Shown: positions 18,789-28,802 of the stretch, one piece after another
How the letters are laid out: each line of letters starts with the position of its first letter
Position numbering within the stretch: the first letter of the stretch is position 1
From: Methanobacterium bryantii
GTDB lineage: Archaea; Methanobacteriota; Methanobacteria; Methanobacteriales; Methanobacteriaceae
Assembly (NCBI RefSeq): GCF_002287175.1
Contig: NZ_LMVM01000003.1
Span: 24,782 to 88,781 of the forward strand
Direction of reading: 5' to 3'
DNA: 64,000 nucleotides
Notes under the pieces: model-generated
The model's database searches: none
What the model saw: the letters and a program-made list of their open reading frames with translations, nothing else
Told to the model about the DNA's origin: nothing
Program-made: the position numbers and the translations under genes

Positions 18789-19730
18789 GTGCCTGGTTAT
18801 TATTTAATATGCAAGAAGTGCAATGGATATTATAAAGTTGAAGAAAATGAGTATGAAGACTGTATTCAAAATATGGGATCTAATGACCAAAAAAATTCAG
18901 TCTTCTCCAGTTTAAACTCATGCAGCATATGCGGTGGAGATCTAATATTAGTTGAAGATATCTACGACTATTACCAGTATCCACAAGAAAATATAACTAA
19001 GAAAAAAACCAGCTTAGGTAAAATACTCTTTATTTTGGCTGTTTTATGCATTTTAACATCTTTAATACTAATTCCAAACAATATTTTCTCAAATTTATTA
19101 GGTTTGCACAGTTCTATAACTCCTGATCATTCTTTTTTAGGTTCAAATAGTAAAGGATACGTAATTAAAGATGTTTATTCCAATTATGGTTCATCTGGCC
19201 CTAAAATAGCTATCATAACAGGGATGCATCCTCGGGAAATATCTGCTAAAAGAGTTGTGCCCAAGGCCATAAAATCATATGTAAGTAAACATAACGTTGA
19301 AATCGTAAATTATGTGATAAACGTTACCAGCAGCCCCAATGATTATACCATAGGTCGTCATAATGGTGAAGGGCTTGTTGCCCAGTATGTGGTCCCAGAT
19401 ATTAAAAAGTCAGATTATGATCTGGTGATAATTTGCCATAATCATAAATATGGCTACGGTGATGGATACTATATAGCCACACCCACTATGGACTCAAAAT
19501 CAGTTAATCTTGCAGAAGCCATCAAAGATATTTTAACTGATTTCAATTATTATCCAAGAAACACAAATGAAAAAGCAGAGAGCACATCAATTAATAAAGT
19601 TGACAGCCCCATAGCAGCTACAGGAACTCCTGTATTTGTTTACGAGATTCCAGAATGGGTTGGGAATTCTGATGTCTATTCCAATTCAAATAGATTAATT
19701 GATGCTTGTTTTAATTTTTTAGATAGATAA
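18789..19730 (+). CDS. Zinc-ribbon, single-helix membrane protein with M14/succinylglutamate-desuccinylase-like domain
   Basis: 313 residues. An N-terminal zinc ribbon has CKKC (residues 8-11) and CSIC (about 45-48). One membrane helix follows (LGKILFILAVLCILTSLILI). The C-terminal 190 residues contain GMHPRE, which matches the HxxE zinc ligand pair of M14-type metallocarboxypeptidases and aspartoacylase/desuccinylase relatives. A later ICHNHKYGYGDGYYIATP could supply the third ligand, and VFVYEIPE a catalytic Glu. Peptidase or deacylase activity on a surface substrate is a reasonable guess. The start is GTG with no ribosome site; a TATA-like AAAATATAAAAATAAC about 25-30 bases upstream suggests a leaderless transcript. 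Confidence 0.6.
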   Translation: MPGYYLICKKCNGYYKVEENEYEDCIQNMGSNDQKNSVFSSLNSCSICGGDLILVEDIYDYYQYPQENITKKKTSLGKILFILAVLCILTSLILIPNNIFSNLLGLHSSITPDHSFLGSNSKGYVIKDVYSNYGSSGPKIAIITGMHPREISAKRVVPKAIKSYVSKHNVEIVNYVINVTSSPNDYTIGRHNGEGLVAQYVVPDIKKSDYDLVIICHNHKYGYGDGYYIATPTMDSKSVNLAEAIKDILTDFNYYPRNTNEKAESTSINKVDSPIAATGTPVFVYEIPEWVGNSDVYSNSNRLIDACFNFLDR

Positions 19731-19975
19731 CCTGTTTTTTTTAGATAAGTCAACCTAATAAAGATTTATAATTTAATTTTTTACACAAATAATCTGTTTT
19801 TTTAGATAATGCAGCTGAAGATAAAAGTTCTTCAATTTGACACATAACATAAATAATAAATATCATATACTAAATAATAAAATAAACATAGAATTAAAAC
19901 AAATAATCATAAGGGGTTTCTATATTTGTTTATCCTCCCTATTGATTTAAATTAAATAGTACTGGAGGTAAAATT

Positions 19976-20227
19976 ATGGAGAAAGTCAAAATGTATACTT
20001 TAAGCACCTGCCCATGGTGTAAAAAGACTAAAGAATTCTTTAAAGATCACAACATACCTTTTGAATACACTGATTTTGATTTAGCAGATGATAAAGAGCG
20101 TACAAAAATACTGGATGAAATGCGTGAGTATGGCGCTAACGGATTTCCTTTTGTAAAAATTGGAGATAAAATAGTCGTAGGGTATAAACCAAACGATTAT
20201 TCTTACTTAATGGGATTAAAAGAATGA
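19976..20227 (+). CDS. Glutaredoxin-like protein
   Basis: 83 residues, thioredoxin fold. The redox motif CPWC (residues 12-15) is in TLSTCPWCKKTKEFF, and the cis-proline region is GFPFVKIGDKIVVGY. The length and CPWC motif fit the small archaeal glutaredoxin-like proteins of methanogens, which accept electrons from thioredoxin-reductase-like partners. GGAGGT lies eight bases before ATG. It is a single gene. The leader 19731-19975 contains two copies of CTGTTTTTTTAGATAA. Confidence 0.88.
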   Translation: MEKVKMYTLSTCPWCKKTKEFFKDHNIPFEYTDFDLADDKERTKILDEMREYGANGFPFVKIGDKIVVGYKPNDYSYLMGLKE

Positions 20228-20311
20228 TTAAACTATTTTTAATCTTATTTTTTTTATATGTAATTAAATTAAATCCAGACTTACTTCCTTTTATATCTTA
20301 AAAATTCCTTT

Positions 20312-20590
20312 TTATAACCCTTTTTCCTGTCTGATTATTTTACCTTTATCTATCATCTTCTCTAAATAATCCGTTACAAAATTGAATAGTGTACCTTTCT
20401 CATCGTTTTCCGCTAAAAAAATAATTATATTAGCCATTTCTTTAGTAAATTGAAAAACATTGGTTAAATCATCTGACTTTTCAATTTCAAGTATATAATT
20501 ATCAACAGTTGATTCAATTTCTTTAAATTTTCTTAACTCCTTTGATGACCTTTCTAAACTACTTTTATTCTGCAAATCTTGATTATTCAA
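20312..20590 (-). CDS. Small helical hypothetical protein
   Basis: 92 residues, predicted almost wholly helical and rich in Lys/Glu (LERSSKELRKFKEIESTVDNYILEIE...). No domain recognised. The start is TTG at 20590, with GGAGGT eight bases upstream. It is divergent from the response regulator gene, and the 105-base gap between them likely holds both promoters, so the two may be linked. Confidence 0.6.
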   Translation of the reverse strand: MNNQDLQNKSSLERSSKELRKFKEIESTVDNYILEIEKSDDLTNVFQFTKEMANIIIFLAENDEKGTLFNFVTDYLEKMIDKGKIIRQEKGL

Positions 20591-20695
20591 TATTATTACC
20601 TCCAGTAGGTTTCATTTCTAGTTTAATAGCCATATATAAAAAATTCTGAACTTATTATTAATAAACTGATATGGTGTTAATAAAGTATATCAATA

Positions 20696-21157
20696 TTGAA
20701 GTATAAAAAAGTGCAAGGGGGAGTACAACTGTTAGGCGACTATGTGGAAATTTTATTGGTTGAAGATAATGCGGCTGATGTACGCTTAATAATGGAAATA
20801 TTTAAGGATTTTACAACATTGAATGAAATGCATGTTGTAAACAATGGTATAGCAGCTATGGATTTTTTATATAAGAAAGGAGAATATAAAAATGCTCCTC
20901 GGCCAGATTTGGTATTACTTGATCTTAATCTACCGCGTAAGGATGGCCGTGAAGTCCTTGTAGAGATAAAGGAAGATGAAAGTTTAAAATCTATTCCAGT
21001 TATAATTTTAACCACATCTAGTGCTCCTGAAGATATTTCTGAAACATATAACTATGCTAATTCTTTTATAACCAAACCTGCAAATCTTGATAGCTTTATC
21101 AAAGTTTTAAAAAGCCTTGAAGATTTCTGGATAGATATGATAAAACAGTCATCATAA
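20696..21157 (+). CDS. Single-domain response regulator (receiver)
   Basis: About 140-153 residues with a complete receiver domain: EILLVEDN acidic pocket, LVLLDLNLPRKDG with the phosphorylated Asp, ILTTSS and FITKPAN with the conserved Lys. There is no output domain, as in many archaeal Rcp1-like regulators paired with phytochrome-type or HisKA_2 kinases. The start is uncertain. TTG 20696 opens the frame, but the only strong ribosome site (AGGGGGAG, 20716-20723) lies inside that reading and best fits a rare CTG at 20729; GTG 20744 is too far from it. The nitrilase-family gene follows after 39 bases. Confidence 0.85.
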   Translation: MKYKKVQGGVQLLGDYVEILLVEDNAADVRLIMEIFKDFTTLNEMHVVNNGIAAMDFLYKKGEYKNAPRPDLVLLDLNLPRKDGREVLVEIKEDESLKSIPVIILTTSSAPEDISETYNYANSFITKPANLDSFIKVLKSLEDFWIDMIKQSS

Positions 21158-21196
21158 TCCAAATTATTAGATTTTCTAAAATAAGTCAGTGATTAA

Positions 21197-22027
21197 ATGA
21201 AAAATCAGTTTAAACTTGCTTTATGCCAGATGAAAGTCATTGATAATAAAGATTCCAATATAAAGAATGCTTTAAGTATGATTAGGACTGCAGGTCTAAA
21301 TAAGAGTGATCTGGTAATTTTGCCTGAAATGTTCAATTGCCCCTATGCTAACGATAAGTTTAGGGAATATGCAGAAGAAAAGAAAAACAGTAAAACACTT
21401 AAATCAATTTCTAAAGCTGCAAGAAGTTTGAGTCTTTATATAATAGCAGGTTCAATACCTGAATTAGACGGGGATAAATTATACAATTCCAGTTTTATAT
21501 TTAATAGAAATGGAGAAATAATTGGATATCACAGGAAAATGCACCTTTTTGATATTGATATCCCTGGAAAAATTAGTTTTAAAGAATCAGAGACATTAAG
21601 TGCAGGCAATCAAATAACCTTAATTGATACTGAACTCTGCAAAATTGGAGTAGCAATATGTTATGATATAAGATTCCCTGAGCTTTCAAGACTTATGGCC
21701 TTAAAAGGAGCAGAACTAATTGTCATACCTGGAGCATTCAACATGACCACCGGCCCTGCACACTGGGAAACTTTAATCAGAGGAAGAGCAATCGATAATC
21801 AACTTTATGTAGCTGCTGCGTCGCCAGCTAGAAATGAAAAACTGTCATATGTTGCATACGGTAATTCCTTGGTTGCTGATCCCTGGGGTGATGTTTTAGC
21901 TAGAGCTAGTGAGAAAGAAGAAGTAATTTATGCTGATATAAAATTATCAATGATTAAAGAAATACGCGAAAAATTACCGGTATTAAACAGCAGACGTGAA
22001 GATATATACAGTTTAATAAAAAAATAA
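21197..22027 (+). CDS. Carbon-nitrogen hydrolase (omega-amidase/Nit2-like)
   Basis: 276 residues. The nitrilase-superfamily Glu-Lys-Cys triad is intact: E44 in [11 protein letters not shown]114 in [13 protein letters not shown] and C155 in [11 protein letters not shown]. The combination of [14 protein letters not shown] and ICYDIRFPE points to the Nit2 omega-amidase branch, which hydrolyses alpha-ketoglutaramate or alpha-ketosuccinamate. It is probably cytoplasmic and involved in nitrogen recovery. A ribosome-site fragment GTGATT precedes ATG. It is convergent with msrB (15-base gap) and likely co-transcribed with the response regulator. Confidence 0.9.
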   Translation: MKNQFKLALCQMKVIDNKDSNIKNALSMIRTAGLNKSDLVILPEMFNCPYANDKFREYAEEKKNSKTLKSISKAARSLSLYIIAGSIPELDGDKLYNSSFIFNRNGEIIGYHRKMHLFDIDIPGKISFKESETLSAGNQITLIDTELCKIGVAICYDIRFPELSRLMALKGAELIVIPGAFNMTTGPAHWETLIRGRAIDNQLYVAAASPARNEKLSYVAYGNSLVADPWGDVLARASEKEEVIYADIKLSMIKEIREKLPVLNSRREDIYSLIKK

Positions 22028-22042
22028 AATAAAAATGGAGAT

Positions 22043-22495
22043 TTATCTTTTAACAAATTTTAAAGATGCCGAATTCATACAGTATCTTTTTCCTGTTGGT
22101 AGAGGGCCGTCATCAAATACATGGCCCAGATGAGCGTCGCAAAGGGTACATAAAACTTCAGTTCGAATCATATTATGGCTTTTATCTGTTTCTGTTTTCA
22201 CATTTTCTTCTGCGATAGGTTCCCAGAAGCTGGGCCAGCCAGTTCCAGATTCAAATTTTGTTTTGGAGTCAAACAAATCAATGTCACAGCACACGCACTT
22301 GTAGATTCCATCTTCATGACAATCGTGATATTTTCCAGTAAATGCCAGCTCAGTGCCTTTTTTCCTTGCTACATCAAACTGTTGGGAAGTAAGTATTCCT
22401 TTCCACTCGTCATCAGTTTTTTTTACTTTTTCCATAAGTTCTACTTTTCCAGTTTTAGATGAATAAATCCTGATTTTTTCTGGATCAGTTTTCAT
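22043..22495 (-). CDS. msrB: Peptide-methionine (R)-S-oxide reductase MsrB
   Basis: 150 residues. The structural zinc is held by C67/C70 (CVCC) and C116/C119 (CTLC). The catalytic Cys is C139 in KRYCMNSASLKF. The signature SGTGWPSFW (residues 83-91) and HLGHVFDDGP are unmistakable. The enzyme repairs oxidised methionine with electrons from thioredoxin or glutaredoxin; a glutaredoxin gene lies 2 kb away. With the F420H2 oxidase at 2.6 kb this shows oxidative-stress defence in an anaerobe. Confidence 0.95.
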   Translation of the reverse strand: MKTDPEKIRIYSSKTGKVELMEKVKKTDDEWKGILTSQQFDVARKKGTELAFTGKYHDCHEDGIYKCVCCDIDLFDSKTKFESGTGWPSFWEPIAEENVKTETDKSHNMIRTEVLCTLCDAHLGHVFDDGPLPTGKRYCMNSASLKFVKR

Positions 22496-22607
22496 GTCTT
22501 TTTATATGGTATGTCTATATCTAAATAATTTATTATCACTGTATTTAATCACTTTAATGTAAAATAACTCAAAAGTTATATATTAGAAGTTAATATATTC
22601 ACATCCA

Positions 22608-23333
22608 ATGAAAAATATCCCTGTTTTATACTGCAAACTTAAAAAATATGAAAGAACATCAAAGGCGAAGTCTGAAGATGGTAGTAAAAAGATTACTCGA
22701 AGGTATATGATACCTGTTAAAAAAGAGCAGATAGAAGGTACTAATTTTGAAAATATTGAAGATATTGTAATTTTAAGTAAAGCAGATTTCGGGCAGGAAT
22801 TTAAGGGTTCACAGGATCTAACTTCTAGCATTAATAAGCTGAAGCAGTCATTAAACGAAAAAGATCAAGAAATTCTTAGTTTAAAAGAACTGTTAACATG
22901 CAAAGATCAGGAGTTAATGGAACAGGATCAAAAAATAAAAAATATCAATGATTTACACGAAGTACAGATAGAAGAACTTCAATTAGATATTAAAAAGATT
23001 AATGACGGGTATCAAGCTGAAATTGAAATGCTCAATAGAGATATAGAAGAACTTAATGCTATTTATAATCAGTATAATAAGTTGAAAACCGTAAATAAAG
23101 AGCTTGAAAGAGAAGTTAAAAGATTAACTGATTTACGCACCCTTGAAAAAGAATCTTTGAGGCTCAAAATAAATGAAGTTGAATTAACCAAAGACGAATA
23201 TGATAAACTAAAGAAAAGTCACGAGCTGCTCTGGGGTGTGGTCCAGGAAAAGGATAATATTATCAAGGAGCTTGAAAAGGGCAGTATTATGGGTAATATT
23301 TTTAAAAAAATTAGAAAAAAGGACGGAACTTGA
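22608..23333 (+). CDS. Coiled-coil hypothetical protein
   Basis: 241 residues. The first 60 residues form a small basic domain (ERTSKAKSEDGSKKITRRYM), and residues 75-230 are one long heptad-rich coiled coil, ending in a basic tail (NIFKKIRKKDG). No catalytic motif is present. ATG 22608 lacks a ribosome site, but TATATATTAG about 25-30 bases upstream fits a leaderless transcript. Function unknown; a scaffold or DNA-organising role is possible but unsupported. Confidence 0.6.
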   Translation: MKNIPVLYCKLKKYERTSKAKSEDGSKKITRRYMIPVKKEQIEGTNFENIEDIVILSKADFGQEFKGSQDLTSSINKLKQSLNEKDQEILSLKELLTCKDQELMEQDQKIKNINDLHEVQIEELQLDIKKINDGYQAEIEMLNRDIEELNAIYNQYNKLKTVNKELEREVKRLTDLRTLEKESLRLKINEVELTKDEYDKLKKSHELLWGVVQEKDNIIKELEKGSIMGNIFKKIRKKDGT

Positions 23334-23375
23334 TCCATATAAATTATCATTATTAAAAAAATAATTTAAGTAAAA

Positions 23376-23945
23376 TTATTTACCTATTTTCTTTAAAGCT
23401 TTGTTTGCAACTTTTTTAAGGTCTTTATCTCCAGTAGCAGCCCTTCTTGCTTTTTTAATTGGATCTATAGCTCTTTCATCACCAAGATCACCAAGGGCTT
23501 TAAGTGTAGCTACTTTAACACCCCAATCTTCATCAGTCAATGATTCAATAAGAGGTTCCAGAGCTTTTTTATCCCCTATTTCCCCTAAAGCCTTTGCCGC
23601 GAATTTTCGAACTGCAAAGTCGTTATCATTTAAAACATCAATTAATGTATCAACAACGCTGACATCACCGATGTCTTTAAGTGCAAGGGTGATGTATTTT
23701 TTTATTTTTCCTTCGTTATCATTTTTTAAAGCTTCTATCAATGGTCCTATTGCAGGATTCCCTATTTCTCCAAGAGATTTAGCAGCTTGGAACCTAACTG
23801 CAGGGCTTTCATCGCTAAAAGCTCCAATAAGAGGTTCAATTCCATTTGAATCTCCTGATTTACCAATTTCTTCTGCTGCTTCCTTTCGCCTTTCTACATC
23901 GCCATCTTTTAAATTTTTTATGATGGTATCAATTTCATTTGCCAT
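23376..23945 (-). CDS. HEAT-repeat protein (PBS-lyase-like repeats)
   Basis: 189 residues made of five to six HEAT repeats of about 31 residues, each with the signature PLI...L.D....VR..AA..LGEIG (for example [15 protein letters not shown] and [15 protein letters not shown]). Such repeats build a curved protein-binding surface. ATG 23945 is used because AGGTGATT, close to the full anti-16S match, ends four bases before it. A frame extending five codons upstream would bury that site. Partner unknown. Confidence 0.85.
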   Translation of the reverse strand: MANEIDTIIKNLKDGDVERRKEAAEEIGKSGDSNGIEPLIGAFSDESPAVRFQAAKSLGEIGNPAIGPLIEALKNDNEGKIKKYITLALKDIGDVSVVDTLIDVLNDNDFAVRKFAAKALGEIGDKKALEPLIESLTDEDWGVKVATLKALGDLGDERAIDPIKKARRAATGDKDLKKVANKALKKIGK

Positions 23946-24192
23946 ATAAATCACCTTCATTTATAGTAAATTATTAAATAGTACATATTCATTTTATTTA
24001 ATCACAATAAAGTTCTTAAACCACTCAGCTGTAATCAATTAAAATTATTCCATCTATAATTTAAATAAATTATGTTATTCACCTTTAAAAATGTCTTGCC
24101 TATATTGATTAAATACTCAGCTTTATGTGATTACTTTATGAATTCATTTAATATTATCCAATTAGAAGTTATACCGATTTAAAAAATTTTAC

Positions 24193-24262
24193 AACATGTA
24201 AAAATCAGAGATTTTTCCGGTTACAAAATTGAAAAATTTTGTGAACATTTTGACATGAGCGA
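24193..24262. repeat. Two A/T-arm hairpins next to a dispersed-repeat end
   Basis: AAAAATC-AGA-GATTTTT and ACAAAATT-GAAA-AATTTTGT are short hairpins in the style of the large arrays. They are followed directly by ACATTTTGACATGAGCG, the right end of the R1 family. The only other notable content of the gene-free 23946-24381 stretch is AT-rich sequence, presumably with the phosphoesterase promoter. Confidence 0.5.
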
Positions 24263-24381
24263 TAAAATATATTTACTTCATTATACAAGTTAATGTACTT
24301 ATCAATTATTTTTAATATATTCATAGAATACCAAAAAAAATATTTTTTTTAAAATCAGGATCAAAATATCATAAGATTTAC

Positions 24382-25110
24382 ATGAAAACTAACGAAATAT
24401 ATGGTGCAGAAATTGTTGACTCAGCTCTGCTTATTAAAGACTGTTTAATCATATCAGACATCCATCTGGGTTACGAATATGCTTTAAATAGAGAAGGCTT
24501 TATGATCCCCAGATTTCAATATAAAAAAATTATAGCCAGACTTAAAGAAATAATAGGCACTTCAAATGCCAGTAAAATTATAGTTAACGGCGATTTAAAA
24601 CATGAATTTGGTAAAATCAACAAACAGGAATGGGATGAAGTTATGGACTTCATTAAATTTCTTAAGGAACATTTTGATGAAATAATTCTAATTAAAGGAA
24701 ATCATGACAATTTTACCGGTTTTATAGCTGAAAAGTGCGACCTTGAGGTATATGAAAATTACTCTGTAGAAAATTATATTATAATGCACGGTGATAAAAT
24801 ACCTCCGGATTTTGAGGAAATGAAAGAAAATACGGTGATTATTGGCCATGAACACCCCAGTATCGGACTTCGAAGTGGAGAAAGGGTGGAAAAAGTAAAA
24901 TGTTTCTTAAATGGCAAAGTAAATGATAAAAATTTTATAGTAATGCCTTCTTTTAACTTTATAACTGAAGGCTCCGACTGCCTGCAGCAGAAAACTATTT
25001 CTCCCTTTTTAAAGGATGTTTCTTTAGGTGATTTTGAAGTGTTTGCGGTTGAAAACTTTGAAGTCATGAATTTTGGGAAGATAAAAAATTTATTGAATAT
25101 AAAAATATAA
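24382..25110 (+). CDS. Archaeal SbcD-related metallophosphoesterase (COG1407 type)
   Basis: 242 residues. Dimetal motifs: D26-x-H28 ([10 protein letters not shown]), [23 protein letters not shown] and [10 protein letters not shown], in the order and spacing of the ICC/SbcD-related archaeal family. In many archaea and bacteria this phosphoesterase lies beside an Lhr helicase, as here, suggesting a joint role in DNA repair or RNA processing. A ribosome site is not obvious before ATG. The Lhr gene starts 264 bases downstream on the same strand, beyond a partial duplication of its own 5' end. Confidence 0.85.
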   Translation: MKTNEIYGAEIVDSALLIKDCLIISDIHLGYEYALNREGFMIPRFQYKKIIARLKEIIGTSNASKIIVNGDLKHEFGKINKQEWDEVMDFIKFLKEHFDEIILIKGNHDNFTGFIAEKCDLEVYENYSVENYIIMHGDKIPPDFEEMKENTVIIGHEHPSIGLRSGERVEKVKCFLNGKVNDKNFIVMPSFNFITEGSDCLQQKTISPFLKDVSLGDFEVFAVENFEVMNFGKIKNLLNIKI

Positions 25111-25170
25111 CCAAATTGATTATAAAATATAAAATACGAATGAAATTAATGCTTAATTAATTCTATTTTG

Positions 25171-25257
25171 AGTAAATTAAAGTCGGCAAGGATTAAAATG
25201 ATAAAAAGACAGGAAAAAATCTATAAAGACACTGAAATTAGAGTAGATTGTTATTAG
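25171..25257 (+). pseudogene. Truncated duplicate of the Lhr gene 5' end
   Basis: From ATG 25198, 42 bases are identical to the first 14 codons of the Lhr gene at 25375, and the 27 bases before ATG also match closely (AGTAAATTAAAGTC...). The copy then diverges and stops after 19 codons (TAG 25255). The 107 bases between copies contain TACCAGTT (25259-25266) and its complement AACTGGTA (25323-25330). The copy has the same weak upstream signal as the real gene and could be transcribed as a leader. Confidence 0.8.
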
Positions 25258-25374
25258 TTACCAGTTTAACTTAAAATTAAGTATTGAAAAAAAATAGTAA
25301 CATATAATTCATAAAATGTTATAACTGGTATATTTATCTCAAAATTAGTAAATTAAAGTCAATAAAGGATAAAA

Positions 25375-27954
25375 ATGATAAAAAGACAGGAAAAAATCTA
25401 TAAAGACACTGAAATTTATAAATTATTACATCCATGGGTCAAAGAATGGTTTAAAAGCAAGTTTGACGGATTTACAGAATCTCAAAAGCTTTCCATTATG
25501 GATGTACACAAGGGTAACAACATCCTTATTTCATCACCTACCGGATCTGGGAAAACACTTACTGCGTTTCTTTCAATTATAAGCCAGTTAACCATGCTTT
25601 CTGACATGGATCAGCTCGAAGATAAGGTATATTGTATTTATATTTCCCCGCTAAAGGCACTCGATAACGACATAGAAAAAAATATCGATGAACCTTTACG
25701 TGAAATTGAAAAGATTGCAGGAAAAGAACTTGGTATTAGAAAAGCTGTTCGTACTGGTGATACAACTCAATATGAACGGACAAAGATGCTTAAAAAGCCA
25801 CCGCATATATTGATTACAACCCCCGAAACACTTTCAATCCTTCTTTGCGCCCCCAAATTTAGAGAAAAAATAAAAGATGTTGGATACGTCATAATAGATG
25901 AAATTCACTCACTTGCAGACAATAAAAGAGGAGTACATCTTAGTCTGACTTTAGAGAGGCTGCAGAATCTGGCAGGTAACTTCACAAGGATTGGACTAAG
26001 TGCAACCGTTTTTCCCCTTGAAAAAGTAGCCCACTATCTGGTAGGGTCTCAAGACGGCGAAGTTAGGAACTGTAAAATTGTAGATGTAAATTACTTAAAA
26101 CGACTTGATATGAAAGTTTTATGTCCTGTTGATGATATCATAAACTCGGATCCGGAAGAAATGAACAATGCGACTTATAAACTTCTGGATGAACTTGTAC
26201 AGAGCCATAAAACTACTTTAATATTTACAAATACGAGGAGTGGTACAGAGAGTGTTGTTTTTAACCTTAAAAAGAGATTTAAAGATATATATGATGACAG
26301 CAACATTATGACTCATCATTCTTCACTTTCAAAGGAGTTGCGCCTTCAAACTGAAGATAAATTGAAAGATGGGGAATTGAAAGTTGTTGTATCTTCCACA
26401 TCTCTGGAATTGGGGATAGATATAGGGTATATAGATCTGGTTATACTTGTAAGTTCTCCAAAATCTGTTTCAAGGGCATTACAGCGTATAGGAAGAAGTG
26501 GACACAAGTTACATGAAAAATCCAAAGGGAGGATCATTGTAGTAGATAGGGATGACCTCGTGGAATGTTCTCTAATACTAAAAAATGCAGTTGAAGGGAA
26601 AATAGACGAAATTCATATCCCTGAAAACTGTTTAGATGTTCTAGCACAGCATATCTACGGAATGGCAATAGAAAGCAAACAGGACATTGATACAGTATAT
26701 GACTTGGTTAAAAGAAGCTACTGCTATAGAAATTTATCAATAAATGATTATTTAAGTGTTTTAAGTTACTTAGCTGGTGAATATACAGATTTAGAGGATA
26801 GATATGTCTATGCTAAGATATGGGCTGATTATGACACCAATATGTTTGGAAAGAGAGGAAAATTAGCAAGGATGCTTTATTCAACTAACATAGGTACAAT
26901 TCCAGATAGATCATCTGCAAGGGTTAAATGCGCAGGCCAGGTAGTTGGGCATGTAGAAGAAGATTTTATGGAAAAACTTCAAAAAGGGGACACTTTTGTC
27001 TTGGGAGGAAAAATATACCGTTTTAATTATGCAAGGGGAATGACATTAAATGTTACTCCATCTTCAGGACCTCCAAGTATCCCTTCATGGTTTTCAGAAC
27101 AGCTGCCTCTTTCATTTGATCTTGCACTTGAAATTCAGCGGTTCAGGGCATTGATGGAAGGTAAATTTCAATACGGCCGCAGCAAGGAAGAAATAATGGA
27201 CTTCATCCATGAATTTCTTTATGTTGATTACAATGCAGCAAACTCTATTTATGAATACTTCAGGGAACAGTACCTTTACGCAGTGATCCCAAGCAATAAA
27301 AAGCTCCTTATAGAGTATTACAAAGGTTTTGGAAACAGAAAATTCGTTGTTTTCCATACCTGCTTTGGAAGAAGGGTCAACGACGCATTATCTCGAGCTG
27401 TAGCATATATCCTTGCTAAAAAATATAAACGAGATATCATGATTTCAATTTCAGACAACGGGTTCTATTTAAGCTCAGAAGGTAAAATAGGAGGTTTAGA
27501 ATCTTTTAATGACCTTACATCTGAAAATATTGAAGATATTTTAATTAAAGCAATTGATAAAACTGAAACTTTAGCTGGAAGGTTCAGACATTGTGCTGGA
27601 AGAGCGCTGATGATCTTAAGGCATTATAAAGGAAAACAAAAAAGCGTGTCCAGACAGCATATTAAAGGTAAAATACTGTTAAGTTTTGTCAAAGAACTTG
27701 ATGAAAACTTTTCAATACTTAAAGAAGCAAGAAGAGAAGTTATAGAAGACTTCATGGATCTTAAAAATGCGAAACGAGTTTTAAAAATGATTGAAAGCGG
27801 ACAGCTTGAGATAAAACAGATAAATACGGTTATTCCATCACCGTTTTCATTTAACCTTGTTGCACAGTGCTATCTCGATGTTTTAAAATACGAAGAAAGA
27901 ATTGAATTTATAAGGAGAATGCATCAGGCTGTTATTAATCAGATCAGTGATTAA
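25375..27954 (+). CDS. Lhr-like superfamily 2 DNA/RNA helicase
   Basis: 859 residues, the size of Lhr-core proteins. Motifs in order: Q-like FTESQKLSI, Walker [23 protein letters not shown] (Ia), LITTPETL (Ib), Walker B DEIHSL, motif III GLSATV, motif [14 protein letters not shown], motif [15 protein letters not shown] and motif [11 protein letters not shown]. The C-terminal half has the Lhr-specific winged-helix and beta-barrel regions. Lhr unwinds forked DNA and RNA-DNA hybrids in archaeal repair. The paired phosphoesterase is upstream. AAAGGA is a weak ribosome site for ATG 25375. Confidence 0.92.
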   Translation: MIKRQEKIYKDTEIYKLLHPWVKEWFKSKFDGFTESQKLSIMDVHKGNNILISSPTGSGKTLTAFLSIISQLTMLSDMDQLEDKVYCIYISPLKALDNDIEKNIDEPLREIEKIAGKELGIRKAVRTGDTTQYERTKMLKKPPHILITTPETLSILLCAPKFREKIKDVGYVIIDEIHSLADNKRGVHLSLTLERLQNLAGNFTRIGLSATVFPLEKVAHYLVGSQDGEVRNCKIVDVNYLKRLDMKVLCPVDDIINSDPEEMNNATYKLLDELVQSHKTTLIFTNTRSGTESVVFNLKKRFKDIYDDSNIMTHHSSLSKELRLQTEDKLKDGELKVVVSSTSLELGIDIGYIDLVILVSSPKSVSRALQRIGRSGHKLHEKSKGRIIVVDRDDLVECSLILKNAVEGKIDEIHIPENCLDVLAQHIYGMAIESKQDIDTVYDLVKRSYCYRNLSINDYLSVLSYLAGEYTDLEDRYVYAKIWADYDTNMFGKRGKLARMLYSTNIGTIPDRSSARVKCAGQVVGHVEEDFMEKLQKGDTFVLGGKIYRFNYARGMTLNVTPSSGPPSIPSWFSEQLPLSFDLALEIQRFRALMEGKFQYGRSKEEIMDFIHEFLYVDYNAANSIYEYFREQYLYAVIPSNKKLLIEYYKGFGNRKFVVFHTCFGRRVNDALSRAVAYILAKKYKRDIMISISDNGFYLSSEGKIGGLESFNDLTSENIEDILIKAIDKTETLAGRFRHCAGRALMILRHYKGKQKSVSRQHIKGKILLSFVKELDENFSILKEARREVIEDFMDLKNAKRVLKMIESGQLEIKQINTVIPSPFSFNLVAQCYLDVLKYEERIEFIRRMHQAVINQISD

Positions 27955-27956
27955 GG

Positions 27957-27984
27957 TTAGGGTATATGATTGCGCCCTAATTTT
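27957..27984 (+). terminator. Possible terminator hairpin after the Lhr gene
   Basis: TTAGGG (27957-27962) pairs with CCCTAA (27975-27980) around a 12-base loop and is followed by TTTTATT. It starts three bases after the Lhr stop codon. Confidence 0.4.
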
Positions 27985-28221
27985 ATTAAATTTATTCCTT
28001 TTTAATTTAAATTAAGTTAATAAATACAGTTTAGGGGCAATAACAAGCAGTTTAAATACTGTTAACCACTTAAAATAATTTAATTTTCTAAACTTCCTGC
28101 CTGGTTTTCTATACTAATTATTTCATTTTAGCAAAAGTTTATATATTTAAAATGTTACTTTTTAATTGTAACATAAAAATAATTTACATATTTGGAAATT
28201 AAAATTTAAGGAGGTAAAAAA

Positions 28222-28620
28222 GTGAACAAAAATATATATTTAATGTTAAGTGTTTTGTTTATGGTTTTTGTAGGTTTTCAGTGTGCTCAGCCTGCATCAG
28301 CAGTGAAAATAGTAGATCATGGCACTCACTACTTCTGGCTAGATAATTCAAAGATGAAAATGGTATGGAAAACTTACCAGTATGATAATGATTTTTTAAA
28401 GACAAAAGCTTTAATTTACTACAAATACAACAACAAGGGAAAATATCACTTAGCCTGGCATGAAGTTATAACAATTGCAAAGGTTACAAAATCAACGGTC
28501 AAAATTAGAGATTGGACAGACAGTGATTTTGTCCCGCCAACTACTGTAGATTACAAAAAAACAAAATTAACTGCAGCACAGTATTACTGGAGAATATACA
28601 GATCCAAGATGCTATACTGA
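28222..28620 (+). CDS. Small secreted hypothetical protein
   Basis: 132 residues. A clear signal peptide (NKNIYLMLSVLFMVFVGFQC, then AQPASA) is expected to be cut near residue 27. The mature part is basic and aromatic, rich in Lys, Tyr and Trp (KMKMVWKTYQYDND, KYHLAWHEV), and beta-like. No domain is recognised. GTG at 28222 has an AGGAGGT ribosome site, one of the strongest in the window. The TATA-like sequence near 28160-28180 is well placed, so it may be highly expressed. Confidence 0.7.
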   Translation: MNKNIYLMLSVLFMVFVGFQCAQPASAVKIVDHGTHYFWLDNSKMKMVWKTYQYDNDFLKTKALIYYKYNNKGKYHLAWHEVITIAKVTKSTVKIRDWTDSDFVPPTTVDYKKTKLTAAQYYWRIYRSKMLY

Positions 28621-28802
28621 TAACTTACTAATTTTACAATTTCTTTTTAATTTAAATGAGTTATAAAATTAACAGTTCCATATCTAATCAATTAAAACTG
28701 TAAAAATAAGCGGATTAATTATTATTTCTTTAAAAATATTTAATTTAAAAAAAATAATTGGATTATAGAGACATTATGCCTCTTTTAATTAAGTTTTAAA
28801 AT

